DNA of 64,000 nt from Bradyrhizobium iriomotense (GCF_030160715.1 NZ_BSOW01000032.1:1-64000), one strand, 5' to 3'; shown: positions 18,631 through 28,651, counted from the first letter of the stretch. Made by a program: numbers and translations. Notes: generated by a model not told the origin, from the letters alone.

Positions 18631-20379
18631 CTATGCCCTGCTTTCAGCTTTCTGGACCTGCTGACGCCGTAGGCTCGTTGCCTCCTCGTCGATGTGCAGA
18701 TCTTTGCCGGTCAGGACCACTCCGTAGTCTGCCTCTGCCTTTTCACGGCTGACCATTCCATCGAGAACGTCGTTGAGGACCTCTTCCGGGGGCCGCAGAT
18801 ATGGCGATCCGAAGCCGCCGCCGCCGGCGGCCTTGATCGTGAGTGTCAACGGGAGAAGCCTTTCGACCCCGAAGCGAGGTGGCGCGTAAGACGAATCATC
18901 CTCGAACTTGATTGAACAGCTCCCGGTGCCGGCGGCATGTCCACCTAGAACGCCAAAGGACGTCGGGTTACCGTTGCCTTCGCCGCGGAATGAATACTCT
19001 GCGGGGTGCTGCACTTTGACGGTTGCTACCGCACCGGTGCCGCCCCGGTAGCGGCCGGGACCACCACCATCGGTGACAAACTCCTGACGCTCAACGAGGA
19101 AGGGATAGCTTGTTTCGAAGTCTTCGACGTCTGGCAATGCGAGACCGCCGAGCGTGGTGATCTGTCCCATGACATTGAATCCGTCTCGACCTTTCACAGC
19201 GCCGGCTCCAGGTTGCGCCAGCCACTGATATGCAACGTAGTATCTTCCGCTGCTATCCGTGCCCGACGTGTTGCAATGCGAGATCCGACTCCAGCCTGCG
19301 CAGCTCAGCTCGGGAGCAGTTGGGCTCAATGCCTGCCAGATCGCATGGATAATTTGATGGGCTGGATACGTGGTTGCGGAGGTGACGGGGGCTGGCGGCT
19401 TCGCGTTGACGAGCGATCCTTCAGGCGCCTCGACCCGAACGCGGCGGAAGACACCGTCGTTGCGCGGGATGTGTGCCCCGAGAAACGAAATTAGACCAAA
19501 GAGCACGGCTGATCGCGTATTCGCCAGAGAACTGTTCTTGAAGCCGCGCATCTGAGGGCTCGTGCCTGCGAAGTCGACGACAACACCACCCGGACCAATG
19601 GTAATTGTCGTCTTGATGCGTGCGTCGACGGGCTCGAAGCAGTCGTGGTCGAAGAAGTCCTCGCCGGTGTATGTTCCAGGCTTCAGCTTACGAATGGCCG
19701 CCAGGAAGCTTTCCTCTGCCCAGTCGAGCAGCGACGCGAACAACTGGTTGAGTCCCTCACCTCCCATGGGGCGCGCCATATCTTGAACGCGCTTGGCGCC
19801 GATTTCGGTGGAGCCCAGCATGGCACGGAGATCGCCGTCGAGAAGGTCGGGAGTTCTCGAGTTCAGAAGGATCAGGCGCCAAAGATCATCTTGGATTTCT
19901 CCTTGCGAGACCAGCTTGATGACGGGTATGCGCAGCCCTTCGTGAAAGATTTCCTCGGCCTTCGGATTGTAGGTTCCGGCCGCGCCGCCGCCGATATCGG
20001 ATTGATGCGCACGGTTGCAGGTGAACGCGACGAGCGCGTCGTTCAGGAACACCGGTCGCATGACTGTGAAATCCGGCAAATGATTGCCGCCCGCGACATA
20101 CGGGTCATTCGCGAGGAAACAATCACCGGGATTGATGCGACCTTCAAATGTTTCCAAGAGCCGTGTCAGCGCAATGCCGCCACCCCCGGTATGAATTGGA
20201 ATACCATCGGCCTGAGATACGACCTGACCGGATCTGCTTCCGATGAAGCAGGAAAAGTCGTGCGACTGGCTGAAGATCGGGCTTCGCGCGGTGCGCGCCA
20301 TTACCCAGCCCATTGTGCGACAGATATGATCGAGTTGCTTCTGGCCGAGCGCCAAGCTGATTGGATCGATCGCCTTCAT
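18631..20379 (-). CDS. hyuB: HyuB-family hydantoinase/oxoprolinase, copy 2
   Basis: A 582-residue HyuB subunit with SHDFSCFIGSRSG, FLANDPYVAGGNHLPDFTVM, RAHQSDIGGGAAGTYNP and the C-terminal AAGGGGFGSPYLRPPEE. It overlaps hyuA by 4 nt and should assemble with it as an ATP-dependent hydrolase or carboxylase in the cytosol. It differs clearly in sequence from copy 1, so this is not a recent tandem duplicate. A small ORF and the second aminotransferase follow on the same strand. Confidence 0.9.
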   Translation of the reverse strand: MKAIDPISLALGQKQLDHICRTMGWVMARTARSPIFSQSHDFSCFIGSRSGQVVSQADGIPIHTGGGGIALTRLLETFEGRINPGDCFLANDPYVAGGNHLPDFTVMRPVFLNDALVAFTCNRAHQSDIGGGAAGTYNPKAEEIFHEGLRIPVIKLVSQGEIQDDLWRLILLNSRTPDLLDGDLRAMLGSTEIGAKRVQDMARPMGGEGLNQLFASLLDWAEESFLAAIRKLKPGTYTGEDFFDHDCFEPVDARIKTTITIGPGGVVVDFAGTSPQMRGFKNSSLANTRSAVLFGLISFLGAHIPRNDGVFRRVRVEAPEGSLVNAKPPAPVTSATTYPAHQIIHAIWQALSPTAPELSCAGWSRISHCNTSGTDSSGRYYVAYQWLAQPGAGAVKGRDGFNVMGQITTLGGLALPDVEDFETSYPFLVERQEFVTDGGGPGRYRGGTGAVATVKVQHPAEYSFRGEGNGNPTSFGVLGGHAAGTGSCSIKFEDDSSYAPPRFGVERLLPLTLTIKAAGGGGFGSPYLRPPEEVLNDVLDGMVSREKAEADYGVVLTGKDLHIDEEATSLRRQQVQKAESRA

Positions 20380-22451
20380 GCCTTGCCTCCTTGAGCCGGA
20401 ACAGCCAGCCGAACAACGAAGTTGTTTGTCGCGTCCACTTCCAACCTGTCATCCTTTCCGATGAACACGGTGGTCGTCATATCGTTGATGACTGCAGGTC
20501 CGATAAGATGCGCGCCTGGCCGCAGATCCGAGCCTTCATAGACGTTTGCATCTAAAGCTCCGACATTACGGCTGACGTAGACACGGCGCTGACCAGAAGG
20601 CCGCGGAACGTAATCGGCAACGGGCATTTTTTGGATTGAAACGCCCGGGAACTGTCGAGATCCGCTGACACGTAGCGCGCACGTCATGATCGGCGAATGC
20701 TTGTGAGCGTGACCATAGAGAAGGCTATAACGCTCCTCGTAGGCCGAGACGATGCTGTCGATATCATCATCCGCCCACTCAATGGAGAGCTGAGACTGCT
20801 GATCCAGGTAATTGAGATCGATGTAGCGTGTGAAGCGCGGATGGCTGCCGGCCTCGCCGTACGCCATGAGACGTGTGCGCAGCCCAATTTCCAGCTCGTA
20901 CGCAACCCGCTCCAGATCCTGGAGGGCCTGCTGATTGAAGGGCCGGCGGATCGTTCGGACCTCGTCGAGGCGCACGTCGGAATTGAGCATGCCGAACGCG
21001 CAGAAGACGCCGGCAAGCCGCGGGATGTAAACCGTCGAGCAGCCGAGGCTTCGCCCCACGGAAGATGAATGCAACGCGCCGGCGCCGCCAACGGCAACGA
21101 GCGTAAAGTCGCGAAGGTCAAAGCCGCGCTCCGCACTCACATGCTCCACAGCATGGCGCAGGTTCTGGTCCATCAGCTCGACGACGCCAAGCGCGGCCGC
21201 TTCGGGTGCAAGGCCGACAGTGTCGCCATAGACGCGCTGCAGTGCCTGCCGGGCCGCCTGATCGTCAAGATCGAGCGTGCCGCCGGCGAAGGGCCCGGGT
21301 GCAAGACGTCCGAGGACGAGCTGGGCGTCGGTGTTGGTCGGGCTCTGTCCGCCGCGCCGATAGCAGACCGGGCCGGGTATCGATCCGGCGCCATCGGGCC
21401 CGAGCGTGACCATTCCGCCAGCATCGAGACGAGCAATACTGCCCCCGCCGGCGCTCACAGAATGAATGTCCACGCTCGGCACAAGGGCGAGGTATCCCGC
21501 AATATCGATCCGGTCGGTCGAATGGACGCGGCCCCCTTCCATCAAGGCGAGGTCGCAGCTCGTCCCTCCCATTTCCAGGGAGATCAGATTGTCGGTCCCC
21601 GCCGTCGCCGCAACATGTCTCAGCGCACCTACTTGTGCCGCAGGTCCTGACAGAAGCAGGCAGGCGGGATTGCGCGCGATTTCGTCAACGGATGCGATAC
21701 CCCCGTTGCTTTGAATGAGGAGCAGCGGACCGAACAGTCCGTTCTGCCGCAAAATGCCTTCCAGAGACCGCAGATAGGGAACGACACGTCTTGAGACGTA
21801 GGCCGCAAGGACAGTCGAGGACGTGCGACCATATTCGCCAGCATAAGGCGAGATCTCATGGGAGCAAAAGATCGCGTCCGGATCCCAGTCCGCCGAAAGG
21901 ATCTCCATGGCGCGACGCTCCTGCGCGCCGTTGGCGTAGCTGTGGAGGAAGGACACTGCGACACAATCGAGGCCGGCAGCCTTGAATGCCGCAGATCCCG
22001 CCTTGACGTCGCTTTCATTCAACGCCGTGAGCTCTCGCCCATCCTTGTCGAGCCGCCCCCCCACTGGCAGGCGCCAGCGGCGTGGCACGAGCACTTTGGG
22101 AAACGACGGACGATGGTTCCAGGGAACCTCGCGGATGCCCCGCCGGATTTCAAGCGTGTCGCGAAAGCCCTTGGTGGTGAGAAGCCCGACTTTTGCGCCC
22201 TTGCCTTCGAGCACGGTGTTCGTCGCAATCGTCGAACCATGCACCAGCATCGAGCATCCGCGAAGCAGATCCTTGGTGGCAAGTCCAAGGCGCCGCGCGA
22301 GCCCCTCAAGTGCCGCCATCACGCCAGCGGTCGGATCGTCGGGCCTCGAAGGCGATTTGAGGACCTCGATTTGACCGTTGGCGTCGATTGCCACCACATC
22401 GGTAAAGGTGCCTCCGATGTCGATTCCGATCCGCCAGGGGGCAACAAGCAT
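20376..22451 (-). CDS. hyuA: HyuA-family hydantoinase/oxoprolinase, copy 2
   Basis: A HyuA subunit of about 691 residues. The phosphate motif RIGIDIGGTFTDVVAI lies within the first 25 residues, ISLEMGGTSCDLAL in the core, and SAGGGSIARLD follows. I prefer the ATG at 22451, preceded by GGAGAGACCA. An ATG at 22493 overlaps the stop of the upstream dehydrogenase (TAATG) and would add 14 residues by coupling. It is cotranscribed with glutamate dehydrogenase and hyuB. The predicted product could be a carboxylate or amino acid that releases glutamate-family nitrogen, an inference from neighbours. Confidence 0.89.
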   Translation of the reverse strand: MLVAPWRIGIDIGGTFTDVVAIDANGQIEVLKSPSRPDDPTAGVMAALEGLARRLGLATKDLLRGCSMLVHGSTIATNTVLEGKGAKVGLLTTKGFRDTLEIRRGIREVPWNHRPSFPKVLVPRRWRLPVGGRLDKDGRELTALNESDVKAGSAAFKAAGLDCVAVSFLHSYANGAQERRAMEILSADWDPDAIFCSHEISPYAGEYGRTSSTVLAAYVSRRVVPYLRSLEGILRQNGLFGPLLLIQSNGGIASVDEIARNPACLLLSGPAAQVGALRHVAATAGTDNLISLEMGGTSCDLALMEGGRVHSTDRIDIAGYLALVPSVDIHSVSAGGGSIARLDAGGMVTLGPDGAGSIPGPVCYRRGGQSPTNTDAQLVLGRLAPGPFAGGTLDLDDQAARQALQRVYGDTVGLAPEAAALGVVELMDQNLRHAVEHVSAERGFDLRDFTLVAVGGAGALHSSSVGRSLGCSTVYIPRLAGVFCAFGMLNSDVRLDEVRTIRRPFNQQALQDLERVAYELEIGLRTRLMAYGEAGSHPRFTRYIDLNYLDQQSQLSIEWADDDIDSIVSAYEERYSLLYGHAHKHSPIMTCALRVSGSRQFPGVSIQKMPVADYVPRPSGQRRVYVSRNVGALDANVYEGSDLRPGAHLIGPAVINDMTTTVFIGKDDRLEVDATNNFVVRLAVPAQGGKA

Positions 22452-22492
22452 TGGTCTCTCCGTTTCGGTGCTATGGGTCGGAACAACAGTCA

Positions 22493-23758
22493 TTACGGAA
22501 AAAGACCTCGGGTACTCTTGGCTGATTGCACAACACTTACGCCGATAGCCATGGCCGCCAAGCGATGAGAAATACGATCGCGCTTGGCGCGGGCAATCAC
22601 TTGCCGGAAGGAGCGCTCGAGAATGCGGTAGAGGCGCTCGAACACTTCGGCCTCTTCCCAGAATAGCCGCTGCAGATCCTGCACCCATTCGAAATAGCTG
22701 ACGATGACCCCGCCCGCGTTACAGAGAATATCAGGCAGCACGAAAATCTCGTCGCGGCGCCGATCGAGAATGGCATCGGCTTCAGGTGTCGTTGGACCGT
22801 TGGCGCCCTCGGCGAGAATGCGACATTTAAGCTCGGAGGCATTTTGACCTGTAATCACCTGCTCCATCGCAGCTGGTACGAGCACATCGCATTTTCGCAG
22901 CAGCAGCTCCGAAGGCTCGATTGCGCTCTGGGTCGAAAAGCCTGCCAGCCGACCCCGCTTGGCGACGTGTCTCTGTAGCTCCGCAACATCCAGCCCCGCT
23001 GGATCATAGTATGCGGCGGTATGATCGCTGACACCGATGACTTTCACGCCTTTCTCCGCAAGAGAATAGGCTGTCACTGACCCGACATTACCGAACCCCT
23101 GGACAATTGCAGTCGCATTGCCCGCCTTGATCCCAAGATGGTCGAGGGCCCGGCCGACCAGATAAGCGACCCCGCGCCCGGTCGCTTCGCGGCGGCCAAG
23201 TGTACCTCCTGCCGACACTGGCTTTCCGGTTACGATCTCGTTGATCGTCTGGCCCTGGTACATGGAATACGTGTCCATGAACCAAGCCATGACCTGCTCA
23301 TTCGTGCCCATGTCCGGCGCCATGACATCGGTATGCGGCCCGACGAAGGGTATCATCTCCTGCATATAGCGCCGGGACAGCGCTTCGAGTTCGCGCGGTG
23401 ACAGCGTGTACGGATCGACGGTGATGCCTCCCTTTGCTCCGCCATAGGGAAGTCCCGCCAGCGCGCATTTCCAGCTCATCCACACAGCCAGTGCAGCAAC
23501 CTCGCCGACGTCGACGGAGGGAGCGAACCTTGTACCGCCCTTCGTAGGCCCCAGCGTCAGGTGATGCTGCACCCTGTAGCCTTGGAAAACTTCCGTTCGG
23601 CCATCATCCCGGTGAATCGGGCAGGACACTGCGATTGCGCGCTTGGGATAAAGCAGCCGATCCCTCTCCATCTCTGGGATCTGCAGATGATCAGCAACCT
23701 GGTCGAACTGCTGCCTCGCCATCTCGAAAACGGGACCGCCATAGATTGATTTGCTCAT
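22493..23758 (-). CDS. Glutamate dehydrogenase family protein (Glu/Leu/Phe/Val dehydrogenase)
   Basis: A 421-residue NAD(P)-linked oxidative deaminase. The catalytic-domain motifs GPTKGGTRF and LPYGGAKGGITVDP (catalytic lysine about 109) are present. They are followed by a Rossmann domain with VQGFGNVGSV and the C-terminal NAGGVIVSYFEWVQD typical of hexameric GDH. It interconverts glutamate and 2-oxoglutarate with ammonia. As first gene of module 2 it probably disposes of amino groups collected by the aminotransferase. It has its own start about 50 nt after a terminator. Confidence 0.9.
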   Translation of the reverse strand: MSKSIYGGPVFEMARQQFDQVADHLQIPEMERDRLLYPKRAIAVSCPIHRDDGRTEVFQGYRVQHHLTLGPTKGGTRFAPSVDVGEVAALAVWMSWKCALAGLPYGGAKGGITVDPYTLSPRELEALSRRYMQEMIPFVGPHTDVMAPDMGTNEQVMAWFMDTYSMYQGQTINEIVTGKPVSAGGTLGRREATGRGVAYLVGRALDHLGIKAGNATAIVQGFGNVGSVTAYSLAEKGVKVIGVSDHTAAYYDPAGLDVAELQRHVAKRGRLAGFSTQSAIEPSELLLRKCDVLVPAAMEQVITGQNASELKCRILAEGANGPTTPEADAILDRRRDEIFVLPDILCNAGGVIVSYFEWVQDLQRLFWEEAEVFERLYRILERSFRQVIARAKRDRISHRLAAMAIGVSVVQSAKSTRGLFP

Positions 23759-23811
23759 CGTCAGTCATCTCATCGAACTGGATCTAGAGCCCGCCCAAAA
23801 GGGCTCGGCTC

Positions 23812-23849
23812 GAAAGAGAAAAAGTGGCCGCCCCATGAAGGGACGGCCA
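23812..23849 (-). terminator. Rho-independent terminator after aldehyde dehydrogenase
   Basis: TGGCCG (23825-23830) pairs with CGGCCA (23844-23849), and an inner CCC/GGG extends the stem around ATGAA. On the minus strand the hairpin is followed by CTTTTTCTCTTT. It ends the aminotransferase 3/ThDP enzyme/dehydrogenase operon and separates it from glutamate dehydrogenase. A second small hairpin (GAGCCC/GGGCTC, 23787-23806) lies just beyond. Confidence 0.7.
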
Positions 23850-23947
23850 GTTGACGTTCGTCGAGGGAGGAAGACTGTTGCGACGAACGAAACGAACACG
23901 TCAGGCTCGGTGCATGATTCACGTGCGCCCGATACAGTTTGCGGCTC

Positions 23948-25384
23948 TCAGAGACCATGATGGATCGTCACGGTTTTCAGAACGCCAAAGCCATACAGCG
24001 CCTCAAATCCCTTCTCCCGGCCGAAACCGGATCCCCTCACACCACCAAACGGCAATTCGACGCCACCACCGGCACCGTAATTGTTCACGAACACTTGCCC
24101 CGCCTCGATATTGCGGGACAGGCGCATCGATCTGCCAAGGTCGGACGTCCACACACCGGCAACAAGCCCGTAGGGTGTACCGTTGGCGATGCGCAGCGCG
24201 TCCTCCTCGTCACGGAAGCGCAAGGCAACCAGCACGGGGCCGAAGATCTCCTCTTGTGCCAATGCATGCTCTGCTGGGACTTCACCGATCAGGGTCGGTT
24301 TGACGTAGTAGCCGCCGGAAGGCAGGTTCGTACCGAAGGAGCCCTCCGCCAGAATCTGCAATCCATCGCGCCGCGCGCTGTCGAGATAACCCTCGATCCG
24401 GGTCCGCTGCGCAGCGTTGACAACGGGACCGAGATCGAGGTCCTGACTAGCGGAGCCGACACGAAGCGCCTTGAACCTCTTGGCGAGCTGGTTTGTAAAT
24501 TTCTCGTAGATGTCGTCCTGGATCAAGACGCGCGAGCCTGCGCTGCAGGTCTGACCGGAATTGTGCACGATGCCCCTGACGATCGTGGCGCCGGCCTCCT
24601 CGAGAGGCGCATCCGAGAAGACGATCTGCGGTGATTTTCCGCCCAGTTCGAGTGTGACCGGAATGGTGTTTCTGGCTGCGGCGATCTGGATCAGGCGACC
24701 GACCTCGCGAGACCCCGTGAAGCTGATATGTCCGATGCCTGGATGCACGGACAGCGCCGCGCCAGCCTCTTCACCAAGGCCCGTCACGACATTGAACACC
24801 CCTGGCGGAAAGCCCGCCTCCTCGGCAAGCTTTGCCAGTGCAAGCGCCGACAGGGACGTGTCCTCGGCAGGTTTAAGGACAATCGCGTTGCCCATGACAA
24901 GCGAGGGGGCGACCGATCGGCCCGTCATTTGAAGCGGGTAGTTCCAGGGGACGATATGGGCGGTCACGCCGTGCGGCTCGTAGAATGTCATCACGGTGAA
25001 GCCGCTTTGGAACGGGATGGTCTCGCCATGCACCTTGTCCGCGGCAGCGCCATAATATTCGAAGTACCTCGCGCAAACAGCAACGTCGCTAAGTGCGACT
25101 GTCATCGGCTTTCCGACGTCGTCGCTTTCGAGCTTTGCAAGATTTTCCGCGTCGCGGCGAATGAGATCAGCCAGCTTAAAGAGGAGCCGGCCGCGCGAGA
25201 CCGCGTCCATCTTTCCCCAAGGTCCCTTGCGAGCGGCTTGAGCTGCCGCAACTGCAGCGTCAATTTCCGACGCGCCACCACACGCGATCTCCGCGATTTT
25301 AGTGCCGTCGGAGGGGTTGATGACGTCAAGGGTCTTGGCCGAGTCAACCCAGCGTCCGGCGATATAGTGTTGATGAACGTTCAT
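23948..25384 (-). CDS. Aldehyde dehydrogenase (NAD(P)+)
   Basis: This 478-residue enzyme of the ALDH superfamily oxidises an aldehyde to a carboxylate. The catalytic glutamate lies in LELGGKSP (about 246) and the catalytic cysteine in NSGQTCSAGSR (about 280). The cofactor motif SFTGSREVG and the PWNYPLQM segment are present. I start it at MNVHQHYIAGRW (25384); the frame is open to 25465. It follows the ThDP enzyme, so it likely oxidises the aldehyde formed by decarboxylation of a 2-oxo acid made by aminotransferase 3. The operon ends at the terminator just downstream. Confidence 0.9.
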   Translation of the reverse strand: MNVHQHYIAGRWVDSAKTLDVINPSDGTKIAEIACGGASEIDAAVAAAQAARKGPWGKMDAVSRGRLLFKLADLIRRDAENLAKLESDDVGKPMTVALSDVAVCARYFEYYGAAADKVHGETIPFQSGFTVMTFYEPHGVTAHIVPWNYPLQMTGRSVAPSLVMGNAIVLKPAEDTSLSALALAKLAEEAGFPPGVFNVVTGLGEEAGAALSVHPGIGHISFTGSREVGRLIQIAAARNTIPVTLELGGKSPQIVFSDAPLEEAGATIVRGIVHNSGQTCSAGSRVLIQDDIYEKFTNQLAKRFKALRVGSASQDLDLGPVVNAAQRTRIEGYLDSARRDGLQILAEGSFGTNLPSGGYYVKPTLIGEVPAEHALAQEEIFGPVLVALRFRDEEDALRIANGTPYGLVAGVWTSDLGRSMRLSRNIEAGQVFVNNYGAGGGVELPFGGVRGSGFGREKGFEALYGFGVLKTVTIHHGL

Positions 25385-25562
25385 TGCAGTCTCAGTTGTT
25401 CTAGGCAAATCGTTATGGCTGCGCCCATTGGCGGTGTCGGCCATCAGACGCAGCGACAAATCCAAAAAGGGTTCCGAAGAGCTCGCCCCTGGGCGAGCCT
25501 CCGATACCCATTCTCCTTCGAGGACGCACGCTTATATTGCGCCGCCCCCACACATGTTCTTC

Positions 25563-27278
25563 TCAAACAGCAGCGAGGCCATGATCAAGCGTACCGTCGA
25601 AAAGCGAGATGGGAGGATGAGCCGAAGGATCGGTTGTGACCTCGATCAACCACGGTCTCTTCTCTGCCAGCGCAAGATCGAGCGTCTTACCCAGTTCACC
25701 TGGTGCTGAAACCACCGCGCCTCCGCAACCGCACGCGCGGGCGATCGCAGCATGATCAACGGGTGAGAAGTGGCAGGCGGTCGTGTAGCTGCCGAACTTC
25801 ACCGTCTCTGCATCTTTTTGAAAGCCGAGAATGCCGTTGTTGAGCACGATGACGACGACGGGCACATTGCTGCGGACTAAGGTTTCAAGTTCAGCCCAAC
25901 TGTGCGCAAAACCGCCGTCTCCGACCAAGGCAACGACAGGGCTGGCCGGCCGGGCGAGCTTGGCGCCGATAGCAAGCGGCAATCCCCAGCCGAGTCCCGC
26001 CAAACCGCGGGGCGTGATGAAGCGCTGGCCTGCGGTCCGGCTCCGAAGCTGACCGACAACCCACATCGACGAGTAGCTTGCGTCGGCGACGACGATCATT
26101 TCTGGCGTTAGACGCGCTTGGAGCTCGCGCATCACGCGCTCAGGCCGGATCGGGTTGCCGTTGCTGCCTGAAAATACCGAGCGCTCCTCTTCAAAACTCT
26201 TCCAGGCCGCAGCGATACGCTTCTCCAGACCAGCCCGCATATCGCGGCGAGCTGAGAGGTCAACGTGTTCGATGGCGGCAGCAAGCGCCTCCAATGTTGC
26301 TGCGGCATCGCCAACGAGGCGCGTTGCCTCATAATTTCGCCCGATCTCCTGGGGGTCGACATCGATGTGGATGACGCGTGCATTTGCGGGAAGTTGTCGC
26401 CAGCTGTCAGTTCCGTTCTGGTTGGTGCGCGTCCCGACAAGAATGATGAGATCGGCCTCCTGGAGGATCGGCAAGGTATGTCTGCCGAGCGAGCGAGGAC
26501 CGACCAAAGCGCCAAGGACACCCGCGGAGAGCGGGTGCGTTTCGTCGACTGCGCCTTTGCCCATGTTTGTGGTAAAGACCGGCAGATGCGCGATGTTCTG
26601 CAACTTGGCCATAGCAGCGGCGGCGGCGGGAGATGCAACGCCGCCGCCAGCAACGACGACCGGAGCCTTCGCCGCTGCGATCGATGCCGCCGCCGCGCAA
26701 ATCTCTGCCTCGCTCGGACGCGTCCGATCGATGGGCCATTCCCCAAAGCTCGACCGGCGCTCGCGAGTTGATGTGGGAGCCTTTTCGCGCAAGAGGTCGG
26801 CCGGTAGCAATAGAACAGTCGGCCCAGGCCGGCCGCTGCCGGCGGCAACAAAGGCTGCATCGACATAGTCATCGATGCGATCGGCCGTGATGACCCGCCG
26901 CACTGATTTAGCGCAGGACGAGAACAGCGCGAAGTGATCAAGCTCCTGGAATGCATTCCGGTCGAGCTGGTTGCGTTCGACCTCCTGGACCAAGGCGACG
27001 ATGGGAACGCTCGCCTTGTAGGCCTCGGCAAGAGGCGGGACGAGCAAGGTGGCCGCAGGCCCATTCTGAGCAGCAACGACAGCGATCTGCCCGGAAACGC
27101 GTGCAAAGCCGTCGGCCATCGCGCCGCCCATGTTCTCTTGGCGATAGGCGAGCTGGCGAATACCGATCGCTTCGCAAGCGAGAATGACCGCTGAGGGTAG
27201 GCTTTGCCCGAAAATCAGCTTCACGCCATGGCGTTGCAAGGCCAGAGCAATACGCTGCGCAACTGTTACTTCGGTCAC
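25563..27278 (-). CDS. Thiamine-diphosphate-dependent enzyme, acetolactate-synthase-like
   Basis: A 571-residue three-domain ThDP enzyme. The ThDP-activating glutamate lies in YRQENMGGAMADGFAR (about 48), and the binding motif runs from GDGGF (453) to LNNG (480-481). It belongs to the acetolactate synthase/benzoylformate decarboxylase superfamily. With an aminotransferase before it (ATGA overlap) and an aldehyde dehydrogenase after it, a 2-oxo acid decarboxylase role is more likely than branched-chain synthesis, and no small regulatory subunit is nearby. The exact substrate is unknown. Confidence 0.87.
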   Translation of the reverse strand: MTEVTVAQRIALALQRHGVKLIFGQSLPSAVILACEAIGIRQLAYRQENMGGAMADGFARVSGQIAVVAAQNGPAATLLVPPLAEAYKASVPIVALVQEVERNQLDRNAFQELDHFALFSSCAKSVRRVITADRIDDYVDAAFVAAGSGRPGPTVLLLPADLLREKAPTSTRERRSSFGEWPIDRTRPSEAEICAAAASIAAAKAPVVVAGGGVASPAAAAAMAKLQNIAHLPVFTTNMGKGAVDETHPLSAGVLGALVGPRSLGRHTLPILQEADLIILVGTRTNQNGTDSWRQLPANARVIHIDVDPQEIGRNYEATRLVGDAAATLEALAAAIEHVDLSARRDMRAGLEKRIAAAWKSFEEERSVFSGSNGNPIRPERVMRELQARLTPEMIVVADASYSSMWVVGQLRSRTAGQRFITPRGLAGLGWGLPLAIGAKLARPASPVVALVGDGGFAHSWAELETLVRSNVPVVVIVLNNGILGFQKDAETVKFGSYTTACHFSPVDHAAIARACGCGGAVVSAPGELGKTLDLALAEKRPWLIEVTTDPSAHPPISLFDGTLDHGLAAV

Positions 27279-28651
27279 TTCTGCACCTCAATGGCTTCCA
27301 ACCGGTCTTGATGATTGTCGAGGAAACCCTCGAACACTTCGATAATGATTTCAGCGTCGGCGCGCATCATCGGCGTCGAGAGCGCAGCTGCTGCGCCATA
27401 TGGCAGAATGATGCCGTTGGCGGCGAAGAAGCGCGTAAGTTCCTTCATGACCGCCGCCCCGCCTGCAGTCGGATATGCATCGCGATAATCAATAGGTGCT
27501 CGTGCCATCGGATGAATACGAAACAGAGAGGCCGCCCCCGTCACACAGAGCGAGACGCCCCTCTTTTGGATCACCCGGCTAATTCCGTCCCGCACGAAAT
27601 TACCGAGCGTCTCAAGATGAGCAAAGGCCGCGTGGTCCAGGTGCCGCATCGAGGCAAGGCCGGCGATCATCGACAAGGGATTGGCGGAGAACGTCCCGCC
27701 CTGTGGCAGCATCGGCCGGCCCGCCGAGGCGTCAAACACCTTCATCACGTCCTCGCGGCCACCGATTGCTCCAATGGGCAGACCACCGCCGATAATCTTG
27801 CCCATTGTGACGAGGTCCGGAACGAGGCCATAGCGCGCCGCAGCCCCTTCGAAACTCTGCCGAAGATTCAAGACCTCATCAGCGATCACCAGCACGCCAT
27901 TTTCGCGAGCTGTCTGCTGAACCGCAGCGATGAATTCCGCACTAGGCGCAGTCAGACCACCGCGGCTTGGCATGGGATCCAGAACAACGGCCGCAAGGTC
28001 GCGTGCATGCAACGACAACAGGCGGCGCGCCCCCTCGACATCGTTGAAGCGGAGGACGACGACTTCGTCGAGCACGCTTTGAGGCATGCCGCGATAGAAG
28101 GGCGCAGACTTGGGCGAAGCAGGATCACCCCAATTATCCGGCGTCGCCGCCTGACTCACCTCAACCCAATCATAGGCGCCGTGATAGGCACCCTCGAGCT
28201 TGGCGATTTTTGACCGACCGGTGAACGCCCGAGCGGCCTTGACCGCAAAGAGCACCGCCTCGGTCCCCGTATTGACAAAACGAACCCGGTCGACCCGTGG
28301 AATACGGTCGCAAAGCAGCTCCGCGAGCTCGATTTCGCCGCGGGTCGGATTTGCAAAACAACTACCGCGCTGCAGTTGGTCGGTTAGCGCTTCGACAACA
28401 GGCGCGAATGCATGACCATGGATCAGCGTCGTGAAGTTGCAGTTGAGATCCAGGAATCGCCGGCCATCGATGTCGAACACGTAGCTGCCTGATCCGCGCT
28501 CGATGTAGACCGGCTCCGGGTCCCGCTCAATGGTGACCCGCGAGGTCCCGTCCGGGAAAACAAGCCGCGCCCGAGCGAAGCTGTCTTTAGAGCCTTGCCC
28601 AGCACGCGCAAATTCCGTCCTCGTATTCGAACCTGCCCGACCCCTTGTCAC
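27275..28651 (-). CDS. Class III aminotransferase, GSA-aminomutase-like, copy 3
   Basis: A 458-residue PLP enzyme from GTG 28651, which follows GAGGAA. Landmarks are FLDLNCNFTTLIHGHAFAPVVEA, VNTGTEAVLFAVKAARAF, IADEVLNLRQ (about 257-264) and Lys285 in VTMGKIIGGGLPIG. It is first in the operon with the ThDP enzyme and aldehyde dehydrogenase, so it probably produces the 2-oxo acid or amino-shifted intermediate they use. A conserved operator with a -35/-10-like spacing lies about 45 nt upstream. The frame is open further upstream but runs through that operator. Confidence 0.87.
   Translation of the reverse strand: MTRGRAGSNTRTEFARAGQGSKDSFARARLVFPDGTSRVTIERDPEPVYIERGSGSYVFDIDGRRFLDLNCNFTTLIHGHAFAPVVEALTDQLQRGSCFANPTRGEIELAELLCDRIPRVDRVRFVNTGTEAVLFAVKAARAFTGRSKIAKLEGAYHGAYDWVEVSQAATPDNWGDPASPKSAPFYRGMPQSVLDEVVVLRFNDVEGARRLLSLHARDLAAVVLDPMPSRGGLTAPSAEFIAAVQQTARENGVLVIADEVLNLRQSFEGAAARYGLVPDLVTMGKIIGGGLPIGAIGGREDVMKVFDASAGRPMLPQGGTFSANPLSMIAGLASMRHLDHAAFAHLETLGNFVRDGISRVIQKRGVSLCVTGAASLFRIHPMARAPIDYRDAYPTAGGAAVMKELTRFFAANGIILPYGAAAALSTPMMRADAEIIIEVFEGFLDNHQDRLEAIEVQK

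Noticed and set aside
23787..23806. GAGCCC/GGGCTC hairpin as a terminator
   Set aside because: No T-run on either strand; the neighbouring hairpin at 23825-23849 with CTTTTTC is the better terminator.
25563..27278. ThDP enzyme as phosphonopyruvate decarboxylase for the locus at 55-64 kb
   Set aside because: It is 30 kb away, has full-length acetolactate-synthase architecture, and is in an operon with an aminotransferase and aldehyde dehydrogenase.
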